Shown: piece by piece, positions 34,952 to 42,365 of the stretch
Position numbering within the stretch: the first letter of the stretch is position 1
Layout of the letters: each line of letters begins with the position of its first letter
From: UBA1189 sp045594245
GTDB lineage: Bacteria > Bacteroidota > Bacteroidia > Bacteroidales > Bacteroidaceae
Length of the DNA stretch: 64,000 nucleotides
Direction: 5' to 3'
Assembly (NCBI GenBank): GCA_045594245.1
Contig: JAZNYG010000079.1
Location: forward strand, 1 to 64,000
Made by a program: the position numbers and the translations under genes
Notes under the pieces: model-generated
What the model saw: the letters and a program-made list of their open reading frames with translations, nothing else
Told to the model about the DNA's origin: nothing
Databases searched by the model: none

Positions 34952-35242
34952 TCAAAATTCTGAATTATCCTTCTCTTCCTTTTCTTCTTTGAAAACCTCG
35001 CTCAGCCCTTTGGCACCCAGTATGGCAAGGCCGCCATACTGGAACGTCTTGGCCAATCCGAAGAAGACAAACCATAGCACTCCCTTCAGCGCAGTACTGA
35101 TGGGGAGGGCCATCTGTGCGAATGAGATGATGTAGCAAGGCAGGCAGAGTGCTGTCACCACTACGCCCGTTCGGTAGGGCAATCGGGCAAGGCGAGCCTT
35201 TACTTCCGAAATCATTTGCCGTATCACTTGACCTGTCTTCAT
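34952..35242 (-). CDS. Small inner-membrane protein of unknown function
   Basis: I prefer the ATG at 35242 (MKTGQVIRQMISEVK); upstream codons in the longer frame look non-coding. The ~96-aa protein has a basic N-terminal segment, one or two membrane segments (TGVVVTALCLPCYIISFAQMA and GVLWFVFFGLAKTFQYGGLAIL) and a highly charged C-terminus (EVFKEEKEEKD). I do not recognise a characterised family. A -7-like box (TATCTTCG on the minus strand, plus 35248-35255) ends only 5 nt before the ATG. Confidence 0.6.
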   Translation of the reverse strand: MKTGQVIRQMISEVKARLARLPYRTGVVVTALCLPCYIISFAQMALPISTALKGVLWFVFFGLAKTFQYGGLAILGAKGLSEVFKEEKEEKDNSEF

Positions 35243-35396
35243 GGAGGCGAAGATACTGTAAAAGTTTGACTTATCGGCATCGGTGCCGCAAGAAAAATTC
35301 TCCGTCTCTGCAAAAATCCTCATAAATGAGGATTGACCGCCGTGCCGATTTGCGCTTACTTTGCACTGCGAAAACAAAAGAAACTCCTGTGGCGTT

Positions 35397-35942
35397 ATGA
35401 AGTCCATCAAGCGAATACTCCTTTTGATTATAACTTTAACACCTATATATATTATGGCTCAAAGCATTTATGACTTCACGGTAGCCGACATCAAGAAGAA
35501 TCCCGTGAGCCTTGCCGCCTACAAGGGCAAGGTGCTGCTCATCGTCAATACGGCCACGCATTGCGGCTTCACTCCCCAATACGAAGGCCTGGAGATGCTC
35601 TACAAGCGATACCGCGAGCAGGGCTTCGAGGTGCTCGACTTCCCTTGCAACCAGTTTGGCCATCAAGCGCCCGAGGTCGAGAGCGAGATAGCCTCCTTCT
35701 GCCAGCTCCACTATGCCGTGTCGTTTCCCCAGTTTGCCAAGATTGAGGTCAACGGCGAGGGCGCATCGCCTCTCTATGTGTGGCTCAAGCAGCAGAAGGG
35801 CGGCACATTCGGGTCGGCCATCAAGTGGAACTTCACCAAGTTCCTCGTCGACCGCAACGGGCACGTCGTAGCACGCTACTCGCCCACCACCAAGCCCGAG
35901 AAGATAGAGAAAGATATTGAGAGATTGCTGAAAAGTCAGTAA
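35397..35942 (+). CDS. Glutathione peroxidase family protein, exported
   Basis: From ATG 35397 the protein is about 181 aa with a signal peptide (KRILLLIITLTPIYIMAQ). The peroxidatic cysteine (not selenocysteine) is in VNTATHCGFTPQYEGL. The FPCNQFGHQAPE motif supplies Gln and a second Cys, and IKWNFTKFLVDRNG supplies Trp/Asn. Such Cys-type enzymes in bacteria generally reduce peroxides with thioredoxin rather than glutathione. The signal peptide implies action outside the cytoplasm. It is monocistronic, with a promoter-like TTACTTTGC at about 35356-35364. Confidence 0.9.
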   Translation: MKSIKRILLLIITLTPIYIMAQSIYDFTVADIKKNPVSLAAYKGKVLLIVNTATHCGFTPQYEGLEMLYKRYREQGFEVLDFPCNQFGHQAPEVESEIASFCQLHYAVSFPQFAKIEVNGEGASPLYVWLKQQKGGTFGSAIKWNFTKFLVDRNGHVVARYSPTTKPEKIEKDIERLLKSQ

Positions 35943-36110
35943 ACATCAGGAGTTAGTAGTTAAAGGGAGATATCGCTTCGCTCCTTTGGGAGATAAAGCC
36001 AATTGCTTTTTTCGCGCGTAAGGACATTCGGCCTTTATCTCCTTCTATCTCCATTTATCTCCTTATCTCCATAAATCCAACTTGAAAGTTGAAACAACAG
36101 ACATACCACT
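35943..36110. repeat. Spacer with TATCTCC-type word repeat and inverted repeat
   Basis: GGAGATAAAG (about 35988) is inverted at CTTTATCTCC (about 36031). It is followed by several TATCTCCTTTATCTCC-like words up to 36075. No gene is visible. Confidence 0.5.
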
Positions 36111-36311
36111 ATGACTGAAACAAAGACCTACCCTTGCGCCACGTGTAAGCTGCGTGCCAAGTACGACAATGCTCCCCGCTCACTGGCCGGACGCTTCTGG
36201 CGCTGGCATATCGGCTTCTGCCCCGGATGGAAAGCCTACTACACCCCATCTGCCCGAAGCCGAGCGCAATACGCTGCGCGAGCGTTATGGGCTGAAGAAA
36301 TAACAACCTGA
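36111..36311 (+). pseudogene. Small Cys-rich conserved protein with a C-run frameshift
   Basis: The first ~45 residues (YPCATCKLRAKYDN, SLAGRFWRWHIGFCPGWKAYY) look like a conserved short Bacteroidales protein with three or four cysteines that could bind metal. After ACACCCCATC (C-run 36244-36247) the frame goes out of register. With one C fewer the frame would continue HLPEAERNTLRERYGLKK and stop at 36301-36303, giving a plausible 63-aa protein. Either a natural frameshift or a one-base homopolymer error is possible. It directly precedes the LuxR-type regulator. Confidence 0.55.
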
Positions 36312-36366
36312 CCATGAAGAGACTATTGTAGCCCGCCGCCTGGTCATTGGGAAATACTTGGCGGCC

Positions 36367-36432
36367 AATGTAGTTTTGCACTCACTTTGTGGTGCAAAAC
36401 TACATTTGTATAGTGAGAATATCGTAACTTTG
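36367..36432 (+). promoter_or_regulatory. LuxR-gene promoter with 15-bp inverted repeat
   Basis: AATGTAGTTTTGCAC (36367-36381) and GTGCAAAACTACATT (36392-36406) are perfect inverted arms with a 10-nt centre. They abut TTTG at 36405-36408 and the -7 box TAACTTTG at 36425-36432. The arms fit a dimeric-regulator operator, possibly for autoregulation. The gap from -7 box to ATG is only 4 nt. Confidence 0.55.
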
Positions 36433-36436
36433 CAGC

Positions 36437-37054
36437 ATGAGAGACTATACGGCACCAATATCTGGCGAGAGCCCTGTAGAAGTAGCCATCATCGATGCCA
36501 ACACGCTGGCGCGCATCGGGCTGCAACGCATCATCGAGGAGGTGATGCCCACGGTCGTGGTGCGCGGCTTCGGCTCGTTGGAAGAACTCATCGACGACAC
36601 TCCCTACGCCTATGCCTACTGCTTCGTCTCGGCCAGCATATACCTGTCGCGCATCAACTACTTCCGCAACCATCATCTCCGTGCTATCGTACTGGTGGGC
36701 GACGACACCAATCCCACCCTGCAAGGCATCCCCACGCTCAACACCATGCAGGGCGAGCAGGCCCTGGCGCGAAGCCTGATGGCACTGCAAGGCTACGGAG
36801 ATAGCCTGCAAGTACTTCCCAAGCCCCCTCAGGGCCAACGCACGCAGCACGAACTCTCGGCACGCGAGATCGAGGTGCTGGCACTCATTGCCCGCGGACT
36901 GATGAACAAGCAGATTGCCGACCGCCTGCACATAAGCCTCACCACCGTCATCTCGCACCGCAAGAACATCACCGAGAAGCTGGGAATAAAGTCCGTACCC
37001 GGACTCACCATCTACGCCGTCCTCAATGGCTACGTCGATGCCGACGACATCTGA
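36437..37054 (+). CDS. LuxR/NarL-type regulator with degenerate receiver domain
   Basis: This 205-aa protein has an N-terminal receiver-like domain (about 14-120; VEVAIIDANTLARIGLQRII) and a C-terminal LuxR HTH (about 138-200; ELSAREIEVLALIARGLMNKQIADRL, then ISLTTVISHRKNITEKLGI). At the end of the third beta strand, where response regulators carry the phospho-accepting Asp, the sequence is YCFVSASIYL with no Asp. Signalling by phosphorylation is therefore unlikely. A similar arrangement is common in Bacteroidales orphan regulators. The mRNA is predicted to be leaderless. Confidence 0.85.
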   Translation: MRDYTAPISGESPVEVAIIDANTLARIGLQRIIEEVMPTVVVRGFGSLEELIDDTPYAYAYCFVSASIYLSRINYFRNHHLRAIVLVGDDTNPTLQGIPTLNTMQGEQALARSLMALQGYGDSLQVLPKPPQGQRTQHELSAREIEVLALIARGLMNKQIADRLHISLTTVISHRKNITEKLGIKSVPGLTIYAVLNGYVDADDI

Positions 37055-37470
37055 GGAGACTATCCCTTCTTTGCAATTCACCTCTATTTCCCCTCTGCGA
37101 AACGAAACGTGAGGAAATCTTGTGCAAAGATTTTGTAGCAAAATGTAAGGCAAACCCTGTGATTTGCTTACACGGCACTGAAATCGGAAGTACGCATTTA
37201 CAAACTCAGCAACTCAAAAATTCATAAACTTACGTCCACGCTTACTTCTTGTTTTTTCCTAATCGCTCATGGCTGCGTTCTTTCCGTTCGCCTTGGGAAT
37301 TGAGCGAGAAGAGGGCAAGGATACCTCTATTCCTTTTCTCTTATGAACATAAATTGCCGTGAAACGAAGTTCGCTGGCCGTAGGGAAAAGCAATTGACCA
37401 TGAATTCTTCACAAATAGATTCTGCTTTTATTGTTCAAAGCGCTTGTAGCTTCGGAGATGCAAAAAAGAA
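37055..37470. repeat. Gene-free spacer with two repeat modules shared elsewhere
   Basis: I find no credible gene. Positions 37324-37360 (core TATTCCTTTTCTC, TATGAACATAAATTG) recur at 38249-38284 on the other side of the toxin-antitoxin pair. Positions 37361-37393 recur at 139-171. Confidence 0.6.
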
Positions 37471-37492
37471 GCGGTGGATGAGTGTCCACCGC
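37462..37492 (-). terminator. Terminator of the first HEPN/MNT module (minus strand)
   Basis: GCGGTGGA (37471-37478) pairs with TCCACCGC (37485-37492). The plus-strand CAAAAAAGAA before it is a T-run after the hairpin on the minus strand. Confidence 0.75.
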
Positions 37493-37497
37493 AACTA

Positions 37498-37848
37498 TTA
37501 TAAATCTTCTTCTTTCAAATAGCGGAGTAGTGCAGTCTTGAGTTCTACAAGATCATTGTTCACCGTCTCCCATAATATCTCAGGGTCAATCTGATAGTAC
37601 CCGTGTACTAAGACGTGGCGCATATTGATTATGTCACGCCAGGGCACATCGGGATGAGAAGCGATAAACTCTTTCGTCAACTTGTAGGCAGCTTCACCAA
37701 TGATTGTGACATTGTAGAATATGCCGAACTTAAGCAATTTGTTGTTGGCAAATGTTTCAAAGTCAACTCCTTCCTTAAACTCCATGATATTGTCAATGCC
37801 TTCCAGCATATGGAGCAATCTGGTGCGGTCTTTAATTCGCTCTCTCAT
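37498..37848 (-). CDS. HEPN-domain toxin (HepT/DUF86 family)
   Basis: This 116-aa all-alpha HEPN protein has the motif RHVLVHGYY (RX4HXY) near residue 82-90, the catalytic RNase motif of HepT-type toxins. In type VII modules the partner MNT enzyme AMPylates a tyrosine near this motif, silencing the toxin. It overlaps the partner gene by 17 nt downstream of it, which is the usual order. Family assignment is from motif and neighbour. Confidence 0.88.
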   Translation of the reverse strand: MRERIKDRTRLLHMLEGIDNIMEFKEGVDFETFANNKLLKFGIFYNVTIIGEAAYKLTKEFIASHPDVPWRDIINMRHVLVHGYYQIDPEILWETVNNDLVELKTALLRYLKEEDL

Positions 37849-38146
37849 AGATAAGTATTTTATCGTGGTTTGCGCTATCTACAGCAAATGGTTTTAGCGA
37901 GCCATTCTTCACCAAATCCACATCACGCCCTAGCAGTTCTTTCAAGTCACCATAGATGCCTGCATACTTGAACAATCCTATGCGAGCTCCCTTGTCAAAG
38001 TCGACCAGTATATCCACATCGCTTGTCTCGGTCTCCTCACCTCGCGAGAAGGAGCCAAACAGCCAAGCCCTCTCAATGGGTTGAGTGGCAAAATAGGCTC
38101 TCAACTTAGGGATGATGTTTTCTCTCGTTGCAGTGTTCATATACAA
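37832..38146 (-). CDS. MNT-domain antitoxin nucleotidyltransferase (MntA family)
   Basis: This 104-aa minimal nucleotidyltransferase has LFGSFSRGEETETSDVDILVDF, the GSX10DXD active site, and a third acidic residue in RDVDLV. It is predicted to AMPylate and neutralise the adjacent HEPN toxin. Alternative start at 38140. The overlap with the toxin gene suggests translational coupling. The pair is bracketed by ~36-bp direct repeats. Confidence 0.88.
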   Translation of the reverse strand: MYMNTATRENIIPKLRAYFATQPIERAWLFGSFSRGEETETSDVDILVDFDKGARIGLFKYAGIYGDLKELLGRDVDLVKNGSLKPFAVDSANHDKILIYERAN

Positions 38147-38248
38147 GTCACTTTACATTCGTTGTTGCAAAAATAATGATTACCGAATAAATAACAAAGC
38201 AAACCACCCGTTTTCTTGTAAGAAACAGGCAATGCTTTTATTAAAATT

Positions 38249-38284
38249 CCCTATTCCTTTTCTTTTGAGAACATAAATTGTCGT
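38249..38284. repeat. Direct repeat flanking the HEPN/MNT pair, right copy
   Basis: This stretch (core CTATTCCTTTTCT..GAACATAAATTG) matches 37324-37360 with a few mismatches and lies in the same orientation. The toxin-antitoxin pair sits between the copies, as expected for insertion into, or capture by, a repeat. Confidence 0.55.
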
Positions 38285-38322
38285 AAATTAGCCATAAATC
38301 CGTGAATGTTCTTCCAGTCCCC

Positions 38323-38426
38323 TCGGATTCAATCCGAGGGTATTAAGGTTGAGGCTCTTCCCCTTTTATTATTTCAAGTCACAGGCCTTGATATTCAAGG
38401 ACGGCGGATAAATATCCGCCGTGACA
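38323..38426. repeat. Palindrome-rich spacer
   Basis: CCCTCGGATTCAATCCGAGGG (38323-38343 region) is a near-perfect palindrome. GGCGGATAAATATCCGCC (about 38403-38420) is a perfect one and is followed by GTGACAG. The latter matches the palindrome at 25045-25064 with its flanking GTCA. Confidence 0.5.
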
Positions 38427-38459
38427 GAAAACGAGACCTATGGGAAAGCGAATAAAAAA

Positions 38460-38484
38460 ATCGCGGTGAATAGTTCACCGCGAT
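38460..38484 (-). terminator. Terminator of the lipoprotein/zinc-ribbon operon
   Basis: ATCGCGGTGAA (38460-38470) pairs with TTCACCGCGAT (38474-38484). On the minus strand a T-run (TTTTTTTATT) follows it. It ends the operon 38490-41719. Confidence 0.8.
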
Positions 38485-38489
38485 GGAGT

Positions 38490-38621
38490 TTAGTAAATCG
38501 ATTTAACCCAACCGCAATCGTCACATTCGTAACAATCTCCATTCAAGTAGGCATCGCCTCCACAATTTGGACATTCTATACAATCAGGAATATCCTCCGA
38601 ATAATCCTTTGCGTAATCCAT
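38490..38621 (-). CDS. Zinc-ribbon microprotein (43 aa)
   Basis: The 43-aa product begins MDYAKDYSEDIPD and has two CxxC pairs: CIECPNC near residues 14-20, and CYECDDC near 30-36, followed by GWVKSIY. This is a classic small zinc ribbon. It lies 11 nt downstream of the membrane-anchored protein gene and 5 nt upstream of the operon terminator, so it is the last cistron. Short zinc ribbons may bind nucleic acid or partner proteins; the role here is unknown. Confidence 0.75.
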   Translation of the reverse strand: MDYAKDYSEDIPDCIECPNCGGDAYLNGDCYECDDCGWVKSIY

Positions 38622-38632
38622 AACTAATATAA

Positions 38633-39445
38633 TTAAAATGCCATTTCAAATTTACGTTTAGCTTCTTCTATGGGTTGATCTGAATACATATAATAATACT
38701 CGTCATCTTTAGAGAACCATTTATCATTATTTATTTGAATCTCAAGTGTACGTTTGAATAGCAGAACTAACTTTTGTGCGAATCCTTTATCTTTAATACT
38801 AATAGCATAATCTAAAGCAACATTACAAGCATCATTGTATCTCTCAACAGCTTGCATATACCTCATATTAGCATCCAAAACGTCTTTGCCAACAACAACT
38901 CCAGTTGTTGCAATGTCTTGCCCAACACTGAGCCCGCTAATAAATGAGAATATCATATTTTTATTTCCGCCAACAGCCTCAATATATGCGCTCATTAGTT
39001 CCGAGGTATTCATATATGAGCATAAAGCCTTTAGAGTTGTTTCATTGGCCATTTTTAATTTGCTAAATATAAGCATCTTTTGTGACTGAAGTATTTGAGG
39101 TAACCTTTCGGTACCTCCTTCACGCCAATTGGCTATATCTTCTATTCTGTTTAATTCTCCATTAAGTATTGCTAAACGGATCTCTTCACTTAATGCTCTG
39201 TCCTTGTATGATTCCATTTTTGCAATTTCCTTCTTTGCAAATCCTTTAGCTTTATATTTCTTCCATTTAGCTATAATCTTATGTGCTTTGTCAAATTTCT
39301 TCTCACTAATAGCTTCTTGAATATGAGTAGGATAATCATAAGAACCAGACATATAAAACCAACGTCCTATTGCAAATAATCCCCAAAGTATTAAGCCTAT
39401 GAATACAACTCCAATTGCTCTCCAAAAATAATCCCAAAAATCCAT
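38633..39445 (-). CDS. Membrane-anchored protein of unknown function
   Basis: The 270-aa protein has one N-terminal transmembrane segment (about 8-32: WRAIGVVFIGLILWGLFAIGRWFY), then a long soluble helical part rich in Lys/Glu (HIQEAISEKKFDKAHKIIAKWKKYKAKG). Helix-turn-helix pairs of this kind resemble TPR/SEL1-like hairpins, but no consensus repeats are clear. Orientation with a short N-terminus inside is likely, so the bulk may be periplasmic. I do not recognise the family. It lies between a lipoprotein gene (30 nt) and the zinc-ribbon gene (11 nt) in an AT-rich operon. Confidence 0.65.
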   Translation of the reverse strand: MDFWDYFWRAIGVVFIGLILWGLFAIGRWFYMSGSYDYPTHIQEAISEKKFDKAHKIIAKWKKYKAKGFAKKEIAKMESYKDRALSEEIRLAILNGELNRIEDIANWREGGTERLPQILQSQKMLIFSKLKMANETTLKALCSYMNTSELMSAYIEAVGGNKNMIFSFISGLSVGQDIATTGVVVGKDVLDANMRYMQAVERYNDACNVALDYAISIKDKGFAQKLVLLFKRTLEIQINNDKWFSKDDEYYYMYSDQPIEEAKRKFEMAF

Positions 39446-39475
39446 ATGCGTAAAGTTTTAGTAATTAATAATCAA

Positions 39476-40690
39476 TTATAAAAAAGCCCAGGTTAACAAA
39501 TCTGTAACTTTTACCTGTTCTACGTTATGCAATAAATTCCCAATCTCATAGACCATACCGCTTAAGATACCAGTATTAGATTCGGCATTTGATTCATCAC
39601 TGACGAGATATGCTTCAGAAGAGCTTTCTTGCAAATTGTATGCTATTTGTGCTCTGCTTTCTGCTAACTCTTTATAAGCGGCTGTTAGTTCTTGGCTTGC
39701 TTGTATGTTAAGTTCCATTTCCAACTTTTTGCAAGCCATTTCTTCTCTCTCTAAGTACATTTCTTGTTCTCTCTTTTGTCTCTCGTGCTCATCTAGTTTA
39801 GCCATATACTCGTCAAACAGCTTATCCCCTATAACTCGCTGTTCCGACTCTATTGGTATCAGTCGATGAAATGCCGAAACGTCGGGATTATAAGTTACAC
39901 CAGCCTGTGCTATTGCATCCTTCATTCGTGAAAGCAGATTCTCACTATGCTTTAAGTAAAGCATATTTTGTACTTTGGGTATATACTCTTGCGCCAATGC
40001 ATAGGTATTTGTAGCAGCATCTGGAACGGAAGTTAATAACAGATAAGCAAAATCTATATCATCTCTTGATATATACTCATTGACCTTGTTGATGATACTA
40101 TAAGGGTTGCTCTCATAACTATTTACAATCTTCGTGCGGGCATTCGCTAGCATCTGCTTAATCTCACGGCTATTCTCTATCGTATTAATAGCATTGATTG
40201 TAGCCTTCTCATACGAGTTGCCTACTCCCATCATATTTATTGACGTCGATTCATAAATCTCACCAGTTAAAACATTGCCTACATATAGAGTCACCGTATA
40301 TGTAATGGTGCTTTTACTTGGAACTGTAGCCGTCGTTCCTTTGTTCTGCATTGACAAGACAGGAACTAATGCAAAAGTAGGGTCACCTCCAAGACATCCG
40401 ACACCATTCGCTGTAACCAATCGGAGTAGCTTTAGTGCCAGTAGTTTTGAGCATTCATAACTCACGCCATTCTCTACCGCAGGAGAAAATACGGTCAATG
40501 TTATACTTGGCGAATCGAAAACTTCAATAAACTCATTTGATTCAGATTTTTGTTGCTGCCTTACAGTTCCTGCTTGTTGTGTTTTCTCTATACTCTGCGG
40601 TTGGTAATATACCGCATTTTTAGGTTTCCCGCTATTTGAGCAAGAATGTAATGCTCCCACTGCCAATATGGCTATTAGAAACTTTTTCAT
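39476..40690 (-). CDS. Lipoprotein with CsgG/LpoB-like N-terminal region and coiled coil
   Basis: The 404-aa product has a lipoprotein signal (AVGALHSC, Cys at about 16). Residues about 55-200 (SPAVENGVSYECSKLLALKL, GVGCLGGDPTFALVPVL, TYTVTLYVGNVLTG, SYEKATINAINTI) resemble the alpha/beta fold of CsgG/LpoB-like lipoproteins in Bacteroidota; this is a judgement from pattern, not a search. Residues about 285-350 form a charged coiled coil (HERQKREQEMYLEREEMACKKLEMEL). It starts 6 nt after the upstream DUF6175-like lipoprotein gene. Confidence 0.6.
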   Translation of the reverse strand: MKKFLIAILAVGALHSCSNSGKPKNAVYYQPQSIEKTQQAGTVRQQQKSESNEFIEVFDSPSITLTVFSPAVENGVSYECSKLLALKLLRLVTANGVGCLGGDPTFALVPVLSMQNKGTTATVPSKSTITYTVTLYVGNVLTGEIYESTSINMMGVGNSYEKATINAINTIENSREIKQMLANARTKIVNSYESNPYSIINKVNEYISRDDIDFAYLLLTSVPDAATNTYALAQEYIPKVQNMLYLKHSENLLSRMKDAIAQAGVTYNPDVSAFHRLIPIESEQRVIGDKLFDEYMAKLDEHERQKREQEMYLEREEMACKKLEMELNIQASQELTAAYKELAESRAQIAYNLQESSSEAYLVSDESNAESNTGILSGMVYEIGNLLHNVEQVKVTDLLTWAFL

Positions 40691-40696
40691 ACACCA

Positions 40697-41719
40697 TTAT
40701 CTTAATCCGTTAATACTTATCAATACTTGTCCCAAACCTTGCGACTTGTTTGTTGCCGAAACATTGCATTCGTTTCGGATTGACTTAGCGAAAGCCCTTC
40801 CCCAATCATACGCGTTAAATTGGGTGCCGTCTCTATTTATAGTAGGTATCCTTACATTTTCGAAGTATAATTCGTAATCGGTGTTGCGTTGCAATTTGTA
40901 GGCTCCTTTTTTAGTATGTGCCTTCATATAGTCAATAATCCAATCAGAATATGTGTCCCCCATATAAGTCTCATCACTAAGCCTAATGTCAGATCCATTC
41001 TTTACGGATATGCGCACTGTTATTTCACGTCCTTTGGCAATAGTGTTTGCAAACGATTCCTTTATATTGTCCGATATCTTACCAAAATCTTTACTGAAGT
41101 ATTTTTGCATTATACTACTCATGCTGTTCCCTTCAAGATTGTTCTGAGTGTGTGTTGAAATGACTTTATTTGTGTATATATCAATAACGTTAATAGTATA
41201 GGACAGTTTCCGTTTGTTGAGATTGTGCGAATACGCATCAGATGCATAACTATAGTCCACTTCCAATACAATGTCGGGGGATATAGTTGTAAGAAGCAAT
41301 GTCTTGGCGTCTTTAGCAAAATCATCGGCCTCATCCATTATGTTTTGATTATTAAGACTCTTCAAGCCCTGCTCCAAATCAGTGAGAGGAAATCCCATAT
41401 CTATAAACTTACTCTGGATTACTGATACGATGGCCTTATTATCGTCATTGGCAAATAAATATCGTGTATAATCTCTATTTAATACCGTCTCGCCTTGTAC
41501 AAGTTCTCTCCGCAAACAATTGAATCTCTCCAACAATTGGTCACTAGGTAAAACCATAATAGATGGTTTGGCCTGCTCTATAATATTAACAGGTGTGTCA
41601 TCCTCTTCAAAAGGGTTAGCTGACACGTCAGTAAGACTTGATCCCTTCTTACCACCTCCATTGCAAGCCACCAGCATAGAGAGGCATAACATAGCAAGCC
41701 ACAATGCACGTATTTTCAT
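40697..41719 (-). CDS. DUF6175-like lipoprotein
   Basis: The 340-aa product has a lipoprotein signal (LSMLVAC, Cys about 19). The body shows phrases I associate with DUF6175-type Bacteroidales lipoproteins: PSIMVLPSDQLLERF, GFPLTDLEQGLKSLNNQN, DIVLEVDYSY, YTINVIDIYTNKVISTHTQNN, GREITVRI, DTYSDWIIDYMKAHTK and QFNAYDWGRAFAKSIR. No catalytic motif is known to me. It heads a four-gene operon transcribed from a minus promoter near 42040, leaving an unusually long (~315 nt) leader. Confidence 0.65.
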   Translation of the reverse strand: MKIRALWLAMLCLSMLVACNGGGKKGSSLTDVSANPFEEDDTPVNIIEQAKPSIMVLPSDQLLERFNCLRRELVQGETVLNRDYTRYLFANDDNKAIVSVIQSKFIDMGFPLTDLEQGLKSLNNQNIMDEADDFAKDAKTLLLTTISPDIVLEVDYSYASDAYSHNLNKRKLSYTINVIDIYTNKVISTHTQNNLEGNSMSSIMQKYFSKDFGKISDNIKESFANTIAKGREITVRISVKNGSDIRLSDETYMGDTYSDWIIDYMKAHTKKGAYKLQRNTDYELYFENVRIPTINRDGTQFNAYDWGRAFAKSIRNECNVSATNKSQGLGQVLISINGLR

Positions 41720-42365
41720 AACATTTCATGGCGCCTACAAGTCTCCCTAAGTCAGCAGTAAATTTGTCTGATTATACCATACAAGAAAAGCGTAGAGACT
41801 TGTCAAGCTCATCATATCACTGGTATCGCCAAACACCATCAAGAGAATGAACTGAGAAACAAATACCCCACGCTGTCGTATATACCTTGTGAAGTACAGC
41901 GTGGGCTGTACATGGGGATATACAAACAGAATGAGCGTTGCATTGTTTCCACCCCTCTCTATTGAAATTGGCGATTTCGTGATATGGGTAAAAGCAAGAA
42001 ACGCATTCTTGATCCAAGGATTTCTCCCCTCGGATGCTGCAAAAGTAAGGATTTATTCTGAAAAACAAGAATTATTCGTTTCTTTTTTCTATAAAACAGC
42101 AGAGGACAATGCAAACGCTCTGAGATATTCGTTTCTCGGGTAGCAAAGAAACAGCTATTAGACTTATCGTAAAAGTGAATAAGAAGAAACAGACGGAACA
42201 TGCTTAGACAGCCTTTGGCTGTACGATAGCGGTTAACGAAAATTTTGGGCAATTACATGGTAATTCGCTTTCACAAACAGGTAAAAAGAAAACACACTCC
42301 CGACCTCGGAGAAGTCGGGAGTAGATGAAAGGGATTTGAAACCAAACTATATCGGCCTGTATGAG
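41720..42365. other. 646-bp spacer: long leader of the lipoprotein operon, hairpins, terminator
   Basis: A -7 box on the minus strand (TACTTTTG, plus 42040-42047) would start an RNA that runs ~315 nt to the DUF6175-like gene. Within it, CCCACGCTGT (41867-41876) pairs with ACAGCGTGGG (41896-41905). I recognise no riboswitch and no convincing ORF. At the right end ACTCCCGAC/GTCGGGAGT is the terminator of the nuclease gene. Confidence 0.45.
42280..42322 (-). terminator. Terminator of the YhcG-type nuclease gene
   Basis: ACTCCCGAC (42295-42303) pairs with GTCGGGAGT (42314-42322). On the minus strand the run GTGTTTTCTTTTTAC follows. Confidence 0.7.

Noticed and set aside
36367..36406. Invertible promoter at the LuxR gene
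   Set aside because: The inverted arms are only 10 nt apart. Known Bacteroidales invertible promoters have much longer spacers and a nearby recombinase, which is missing here.
38421..38627. 68-aa plus-strand frame
   Set aside because: It is antisense to the zinc-ribbon gene, which has two CxxC pairs, operon spacing and a terminator.
41889..42143. 84-aa plus-strand frame in the lipoprotein-operon leader
   Set aside because: No promoter, no recognisable family, and it is antisense to the predicted leader RNA.
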